Shown piece after piece: positions 29,396 through 34,093 of a DNA stretch of 34,093 bases (position 1 is the first letter of the stretch; each line of letters begins with the position of its first letter). Location: assembly GCA_964586775.1 (NCBI GenBank), contig CAZPJD010000067.1, positions 1 through 34,093 on the forward strand. Reading direction: 5' to 3'. The translations under genes were made by a program, and so were the position numbers. The stretch comes from JADLEX01 sp964586775. Its GTDB lineage: Bacteria; Lernaellota; Lernaellaia; JACKCT01. Under the pieces are notes generated by a model, which saw only the letters and a program-made list of their open reading frames with translations, had not been told where the DNA came from and did not search any database.

Positions 29396-30468
29396 AGCAC
29401 CTCAAATACCCTGTCCGATACCCGGGCATCATCCCCCGGGCGGCCGAGAACTACTTTCGGATGATGGTGCTGGGCCAGAAGCGCCTTCGCGCCGTGGAAT
29501 TCGCGGTCAACTACGTCTGCCAGTGCCAGTGCGCCCATTGTTCGGTCGAGTTTCTCGGTCAGAAACGACGGCCGTTGCTCGACACCGCGCAGGTTTCGCG
29601 CGTGTTGGACGAGCTGCACAACATGGGCGTGATGAACATCAACTTCACCGGCGGCGAGGCGATTCTGCGCCCCGATCTGCGCGATCTCGTGCGTGCCGCG
29701 CGGCCGAGATCGACCGTGGTATCGGTGGCGACCGCCGCCACGATGGTGGATGCGAAAATCGCCGACGACCTGCGCGACTGGGGTGTGCGCATCGTGACGA
29801 TCTCGCTCGATTCGGCCGATGCCGAAACGCACGACCGCTCGCGCAAGCACCCCGGCAGCTACGACAAGGTGATGAACGCGACGCGGCTGTTTCAGGAACG
29901 CGGCATGGACGTGTTTTGGTGCACGATCCTGACCGACGAAAACGCGATGAACGGCGACATGCTGCGTCTTGTGGACCGGGCCGAGGAGTGGGGCGTCACG
30001 CTGACGATCAATTTCTCGTGCCCCGTCGGCGCATGGCACGAGCAACCGGTGGGCGTCGCGCCCGAGCTGAAGGTTCTGCACCGCGAACTGATGGAGCGAG
30101 AGCACGTGCGCTGGGAAGGCCACTCCAATTACCACAAGGAAGGCTGCCCGGCGGGAATCGAAAAGCTCTACATCAGCCCCTACGGCGAGGTGATGCCCTG
30201 CCCGTTCATCCACGTCACGTTTGGCAACGTGCTGGAGCGGTCGGTCACGGATATCTGGAACGAGATGACGGGAACCGAGCCCTTCCACGAGGTGCAGGAG
30301 GGCTGCCCGGTCGCCGAAAATCCGACCTTCTTCGTTCAATATCTCTCGCCGCTCAAGACGGCGGAGATTCACCCCGTGTCGATCGAACAGATCGGCGCGA
30401 GCCCTGCGCCGATCGGCGCCGCCACGGCGCTGTGCGCCGAAGGCGTAACGGAGACGGCGAGCGCATGA
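29380..30468 (+). CDS. Radical SAM/SPASM domain protein A
   Basis: This 362-residue protein has an N-terminal basic/hydrophobic segment (HLKYPVRYPGIIPRAAENYFR). The radical SAM core follows, with CQCQCAHC (C47, C51, C54; an extra Cys at 49), INFTGGEAILRPDL and ISLDSADAETHDRSR. The C-terminal SPASM-type region has C256 in EGCPAGIEKLY, C274 in GEVMPC and C309 in EGCP, giving ligands for an auxiliary cluster. SPASM enzymes usually modify peptides or proteins, but some act on sugars or lipids. The ATG lies 16 bases inside the end of the previous gene, with AAGGGG upstream. It is a close paralogue of the next gene. Confidence 0.86.
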   Translation: MGRILKHLKYPVRYPGIIPRAAENYFRMMVLGQKRLRAVEFAVNYVCQCQCAHCSVEFLGQKRRPLLDTAQVSRVLDELHNMGVMNINFTGGEAILRPDLRDLVRAARPRSTVVSVATAATMVDAKIADDLRDWGVRIVTISLDSADAETHDRSRKHPGSYDKVMNATRLFQERGMDVFWCTILTDENAMNGDMLRLVDRAEEWGVTLTINFSCPVGAWHEQPVGVAPELKVLHRELMEREHVRWEGHSNYHKEGCPAGIEKLYISPYGEVMPCPFIHVTFGNVLERSVTDIWNEMTGTEPFHEVQEGCPVAENPTFFVQYLSPLKTAEIHPVSIEQIGASPAPIGAATALCAEGVTETASA

Positions 30469-31538
30469 GCGGCATGGCGGAAACGGCGGGCGGACTTCAC
30501 GACACGTGGCGCGCAAAAAACCTGCGCTACGCATGGCGGTTCCGCAGCCTGATTCCCAAGATGGTGCGCAACACGCTGCGTGCGCGCCGCGGCGAGCGCG
30601 TTTTGCGCGGCGTCGAATTCGCCGTCACCTACCACTGCAACTTCACGTGCAGCCACTGCCTGCGCGACAACTTGATTGGCGACCGACCGGAGATGACCGC
30701 GGACGAGATCGTCGCGACGGCGCGCGCCATCGAGCGACTCGGCGGCATCTTCATCAACTATACCGGCGGCGAGGCGCTCCTGCGCCACGATCTGCCCGAG
30801 ATCATCGAACGCACCGCCGCGATCCGTGGCCTGTTCGTCAGCCTCGCGAGCAACGGCTACCTGCTGACGATGGATCGCCTTCGCGACCTGCGCCGACGCG
30901 GGCTGTCGATGATGACCATGTCCCTCGACGGTCCGACCGCCGCGATCCACGACGGATTTCGAAAAAAGACCGGCTCCTTCGAGCGCGTGCTCGCGGCCGT
31001 GGACAACGCGCGCGTGCTCGGCATCGACGTTTGGTTGAACGCCGTAGTGCGAAGCGACCTCGCGCAGGACGGACATCTCGACGACCTCGCGAAGCTGGTG
31101 AAAGAACTGGGCTGCATGCTCACGCTCAACCTGCCGTACGCCGTCGGCGGATGGGAGGGCAAGGACGTGGGGCTGACGCCGGAAGCCTACGCCGCGTACA
31201 AGCGCATGCTGAAGAATTCCTGGGTTCGATGGGAGGGGTCGTCCAACTGGGTGAGCGAGGGCTGCCCCGCCGGGATCGAAAAGCTCTACCTCACGCCCTA
31301 CGGAGACGTGCTGCCCTGCGGCGCGGTTCATCGCAATTACGGAAACGTGCGCGTTCACGGGTTGGAGGCGATCTACCACCGCATGGGAGGCGAGCCGGGG
31401 TTCGGCACGTGCCGCAAGGGATGCCTCGCCGCCGAGGAACCGCATCGCCTGGGCGAGCTGAAGAACACGGCCACGGTGCCGAAGAACGCGCGCGTCGAGT
31501 TCATCCCGATGCGCGAGCGCGCGGGGATGGAGGCGTAG
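30465..31538 (+). CDS. Radical SAM/SPASM domain protein B (paralogue of A)
   Basis: This 357-residue protein has the cluster motif CNFTCSHC (C58, C62, C65), INYTGGEALLRHDLPEI and MSLDGPTAAIHDGF. Its SPASM-like region carries C267 in EGCPAGIEKLY (an 11-residue stretch identical to the preceding protein), C285 in GDVLPC, and C316 and C320 in CRKGC. The two proteins also share VEFAV before the cluster motif and VRWEG before the first auxiliary Cys, so they arose by tandem duplication and then diverged. Its start overlaps the previous stop as ATGA. The radical target is not known; the shared C terminus suggests related substrates or successive steps. Confidence 0.86.
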   Translation: MSGMAETAGGLHDTWRAKNLRYAWRFRSLIPKMVRNTLRARRGERVLRGVEFAVTYHCNFTCSHCLRDNLIGDRPEMTADEIVATARAIERLGGIFINYTGGEALLRHDLPEIIERTAAIRGLFVSLASNGYLLTMDRLRDLRRRGLSMMTMSLDGPTAAIHDGFRKKTGSFERVLAAVDNARVLGIDVWLNAVVRSDLAQDGHLDDLAKLVKELGCMLTLNLPYAVGGWEGKDVGLTPEAYAAYKRMLKNSWVRWEGSSNWVSEGCPAGIEKLYLTPYGDVLPCGAVHRNYGNVRVHGLEAIYHRMGGEPGFGTCRKGCLAAEEPHRLGELKNTATVPKNARVEFIPMRERAGMEA

Positions 31539-31541
31539 GCG

Positions 31542-32999
31542 ATGGAGCCCTTCGTCGTCCTCGTCCAACCCGAGACCAACATCCTCGATCGCGCGAAAAC
31601 GCGACCCACGCCGCCCTTGCCGCTGCTGGCCGCGGTGTCGCGCGTGGCACAGCGGATGCGCGTGGTTCTGGTGGACGTGCGTTACGACCGTCGCGGCTGG
31701 CGGAAGATCCTCGCCGATCATCTCGCGCGACGACCGGTGTGCGTGGGCGTCACGTCGGTCACGGGTAACCAGATTCTCTCCACGCTGGAAGTCGTGCGCT
31801 TCGCGCGTTCGGTCTCGAATGTGCCGGTCGTGTGGGGCGGCGTTCACGCGACGCTATTTCCCGATCAGGTGCTGGGCGAACCCTCGGTCGACTTTGTCGT
31901 GCGCGGCGAGGGCGAGGACACGCTCGACGAACTTGTCGCGGCGCTGGCGGCGGGTGCCCCGGTGACGGGGATTCGCGGCCTGAGTCACCGGCAAGATGGC
32001 AAAGTTGTGCACAACGAAGACCGGCCCTTCGTCAACCTCGACGAACTGCCCGAGGTGCCCTACGAGCTGGCGGGAGAGGAACCGTATTTCTATTCGCGCG
32101 GAAAGCCGACGCTGTACGTCGAGACCTCGCGCGGGTGCTTTTCGCGTTGCACCTATTGCTATGTGTCGGGGTTCCATCTGCGTCGCTGGCGCCCGCAATC
32201 CGCGCCGAGGGTGCTCGCGCGTTTCGATGGCCTGCGCGCACGCTGGCCCGCGATTCGTCACCTATCGCTCGTGGACGACAACTATTTTGGCGAAGTCAAA
32301 CGCATGCGCGTCATCAGCGAGGGCCTGATCGAGCGCGGTACGCCGTGGTCGTATCAGGTGCAGGGCGCGCACATTCAGGTCGTCTCGCATCTGAAGGCCG
32401 ATGACTTCCGCCTGCTGGCGCGAAGCGGATGCGAACGCCTGGACATGGGCCTCGAATCGGCGTCGGCCTCGATGCACAAGATCATCCGCAAGCGAATTGA
32501 CCTTGATGCGGTGCGGAACATGAACCGGATGCTCGGCGAGGCGGGCATCGTGCCGTGGTACAATATCATGGTGGGTTTCCCCGGCGAGACGCCCGCCGAC
32601 CTCGACGCGACGCGTGACTACGTGATGCAACTTCGCGACGAAAACCCGAAGGCGCTGTTCTCTCCGTTCTACCGCGTCGTCCCCTACCCAGGCACGGAGC
32701 TGTACGCGACGGCCATCGAGGCGGGATTTTTGCCGCCGCAAACGCTGGAGGGTTGGAAAAACTTTCACTCCGACGGAGCGGACGTGCCTTGGCAAACCCG
32801 GCGTGGCAAAAAACGCATCAGCCAACTATTTTTTCTGACGATGTTTTTCGATCGAAAGAGCGAGATTTACAACACGAACGCGATCGTGCGCCTGCTCGCG
32901 CGCATCTACCGGCCGATCGCCGCGATGCGGCTGCGTCGAAATTGGATGCGTCTCATGCCCGAGTACTCGCTCTTCCGCCTCGTCTTCAACGCATCCTGA
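31542..32999 (+). CDS. B12-binding-domain radical SAM protein 3
   Basis: This 485-residue protein begins with a cobalamin-binding Rossmann domain (residues 1-140). It has PLLAAVSRVAQRMRVVLVDVRYD, VCVGVTSVTGNQI and VPVVWGGVHATLFPDQVLGEPSVDFVVRGEGEDTL, the standard pattern of this family, with no DxHxxG motif. The radical SAM core carries CFSRCTYC (C199, C203, C206), SLVDDNYFGEVKRM, LDMGLESASASMHKII and IMVGFPGETPADLD. A C-terminal helical tail of about 100 residues follows. It starts 3 bases after the previous stop with GGAGG upstream, as the last gene of the five-gene set. A palindromic repeat element begins right after its stop codon. Confidence 0.88.
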   Translation: MEPFVVLVQPETNILDRAKTRPTPPLPLLAAVSRVAQRMRVVLVDVRYDRRGWRKILADHLARRPVCVGVTSVTGNQILSTLEVVRFARSVSNVPVVWGGVHATLFPDQVLGEPSVDFVVRGEGEDTLDELVAALAAGAPVTGIRGLSHRQDGKVVHNEDRPFVNLDELPEVPYELAGEEPYFYSRGKPTLYVETSRGCFSRCTYCYVSGFHLRRWRPQSAPRVLARFDGLRARWPAIRHLSLVDDNYFGEVKRMRVISEGLIERGTPWSYQVQGAHIQVVSHLKADDFRLLARSGCERLDMGLESASASMHKIIRKRIDLDAVRNMNRMLGEAGIVPWYNIMVGFPGETPADLDATRDYVMQLRDENPKALFSPFYRVVPYPGTELYATAIEAGFLPPQTLEGWKNFHSDGADVPWQTRRGKKRISQLFFLTMFFDRKSEIYNTNAIVRLLARIYRPIAAMRLRRNWMRLMPEYSLFRLVFNAS

Positions 33000-33002
33000 C
33001 GA

Positions 33003-33161
33003 CTGGCAGGCTGTTGAACAACAGCCTGCTATCCGAGCCATGGATGGCGAGGCATTTTTCGCGCAGGCGCAAGGGCGCGAAAAATGGAGGAAATCAAAAA
33101 CCGCGTTTTTTGATTTCCGGGTGGAAAAAGTCCAGGACGGACTTTTTCAACGCCCTGCTAG
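33003..33161. mobile_element. MITE-like palindromic repeat element, about 159 bp
   Basis: The ends are imperfect inverted repeats: 33003-33018 against 33146-33161 match at 13 of 16 positions (core GCAGG..GTTGAA). Four hairpins lie inside. One is a 10-bp stem at 33006-33029 with GAAC loop. A perfect 12-bp stem at 33053-33086 is built on CATTTTTCGCGC. A perfect 12-bp stem at 33089-33118 is built on GGAAATCAAAAA. A 10-bp stem spans 33124-33148. CCTGCTA occurs twice (33025 and 33154). No protein is encoded. It looks like a non-autonomous transposable or extragenic palindromic repeat; no target duplication is evident. Its hairpins probably also end transcription of the converging radical SAM genes. 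Confidence 0.6.
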
Positions 33162-34093
33162 AGCGCCTTCATCCAGTTCCAGACCGTGCCCGGGTGCAGG
33201 TTGAAGATCAAATTCGATTCGAGCCAGCAGGAACTCGCGCACGAGTTGCACCCTTCGAGTAGCGGCAACGAGGCGAACGCCGCCGCGAATCCTTGTTCGA
33301 AGATCGAGACGCCATCGTGCGTCGCGCGATGCCACCCGCAGCCAAAGAGCGTTCCGTCCGCCGTGAGCTCGCACGACGCGCGCGCCGCGACGCACCGGTA
33401 GCGCGACGAGTATTCCGCGCTGGCGACGTGATCGTAATCGCGCCACGCCGCCAGTTCTTCCAGATACGCCATCGACGAGCCGACCGGCGCGCCACCCTTT
33501 TTCAGCTCGATAATCCGACGCAGCGCGCAGCGCAGGTCCTCCCCGTCCGGCATGATGTCCTTCACCTCGTCCGACGACGGGTGAAAGCGGACGCCCTCGT
33601 CGTGCTGCGTGTGAAGGAGAACGAAGTTCGCCTTCGACCCGTGCCGGCGCGCGTGCTCGACGATCCAGTCGATGTGATCCAAGCTGTGGCGGTTCAGCAC
33701 GGTCGTCGTCCAGAACTCGATCCTCCTTTCGCGAAACACCTCCACCGCCTCGCGCGATTCGCGCATCGAGCGCTCGCCACGCAGCGCGGCGCGAACATCG
33801 TCAGGGCCATCGAACGAGAGCATGACGCGGTCGCACGCGGCGAGCGCGTCGGCGAAGCGTTCGGCCGCGTAACCGCTCGTCGCGACGCTGACGAAAAACC
33901 CTGCCCGCTTGAGCATCGACACGATCTCGGGGAATTCTTCGCGCAGCAGCGGCTCGCCGCCGGTCAGGTTGACGCGCCTGCCGCCCACAGACCAAGCCTC
34001 GCGCGCGACATCGCGCATTACGTCGAGGGTCAGCCGATCGGGGCGCGCGCGATCGTAAGAGCAGTAGAGGCAGTGGTTCGGGCAGCGATAGGT
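33158..34093 (-). CDS. Radical SAM protein, N terminus outside window
   Basis: The visible 311 residues begin, at the window edge, with TYRCPNHCLYCSYD, which contains the CxxxCxxC cluster motif. VNLTGGEPLLREEFPEI and MLSFDGPDDVRAALRGE follow, of the MoaA/SPASM branch. The C terminus has a Cys set: YRCVAARASC, LFGCGW, then CNSCASSCWLESNLIFNLHPGTVWNW, able to hold an auxiliary cluster. That ending resembles the C-terminal CDGC...E...L.LDP pattern of the radical SAM protein beside the DegT gene. Only the part before the cluster motif is missing. It converges on the five-gene operon, and its TAG stop lies inside the repeat element's right end. Confidence 0.85.
   Translation of the reverse strand, partial: TYRCPNHCLYCSYDRARPDRLTLDVMRDVAREAWSVGGRRVNLTGGEPLLREEFPEIVSMLKRAGFFVSVATSGYAAERFADALAACDRVMLSFDGPDDVRAALRGERSMRESREAVEVFRERRIEFWTTTVLNRHSLDHIDWIVEHARRHGSKANFVLLHTQHDEGVRFHPSSDEVKDIMPDGEDLRCALRRIIELKKGGAPVGSSMAYLEELAAWRDYDHVASAEYSSRYRCVAARASCELTADGTLFGCGWHRATHDGVSIFEQGFAAAFASLPLLEGCNSCASSCWLESNLIFNLHPGTVWNWMKAL

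Noticed and set aside
26604..32999. Hopanoid (HpnH/HpnJ-type) or bacteriochlorophyll (BchE) pathway
   Set aside because: The B12-type enzymes resemble these broadly, but no squalene-hopene cyclase or other Hpn or Bch gene is present in the window.
26383..33157. RiPP precursor peptide for the SPASM enzymes
   Set aside because: The gaps around the operon hold no small open frame with a ribosome site and a Cys-, Ser- or Gly-rich core; the right-hand gap is filled by the repeat element.

Overview
The window comes from a GC-rich Gram-negative bacterium. The evidence for an outer membrane is a signal-peptide beta-barrel protein ending in Phe and two lipoprotein-like exported proteins; the housekeeping genes are bacterial in sequence and arrangement. 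Third codon positions are strongly G/C, so long open frames appear on the wrong strand and were discarded. The abundance of B12-type radical SAM enzymes, membrane glycosyltransferases and non-ATG starts would suit a deltaproteobacterial-type or deep-branching lineage, but no marker in the window fixes the phylum.

Layout. (1) 1-6000: the 3' end of class I fructose-1,6-bisphosphatase converges, across a bidirectional terminator, on a complete 2-oxoglutarate dehydrogenase operon (sucA-sucB-lpd, minus strand). (2) 6079-6543: a small SRPBCC-like protein. (3) 6615-10615: a plus-strand operon with a good sigma70-type promoter, encoding a Glu-rich outer-membrane barrel, an imelysin (M75) lipoprotein and a di-heme DUF1111 oxidoreductase. 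This is a probable envelope iron-handling system. (4) 10691-10888: rpmB (L28). (5) 10967-17828: a minus-strand core block read as rnc-era-der, then yicC-gmk-rel, with a possible second promoter before yicC.

(6) 17949-26382: an envelope/glycolipid-like region with an SGNH-hydrolase membrane protein, a DegT/DnrJ-type PLP enzyme, a radical SAM protein, a YbhN/LPG-synthase-type membrane protein, a GT39-type membrane glycosyltransferase and a second large polytopic membrane protein. (7) 26604-32999: five consecutive radical SAM genes in one tightly packed operon, ordered B12-type, B12-type, SPASM-type, SPASM-type, B12-type. A 150-bp palindromic repeat element (33003-33161) follows. A seventh radical SAM gene, converging from the right, is cut by the window end.

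The most interesting part is 19.6-34.1 kb: seven radical SAM proteins in about 13 kb. They sit next to a PLP enzyme, a flippase-like protein and GT-C-like membrane proteins, with no recognisable substrate peptide, hopanoid or bacteriochlorophyll gene. It looks like a dedicated multi-step radical pathway, possibly on a lipid or lipid-linked glycan, whose product cannot be named from sequence alone.
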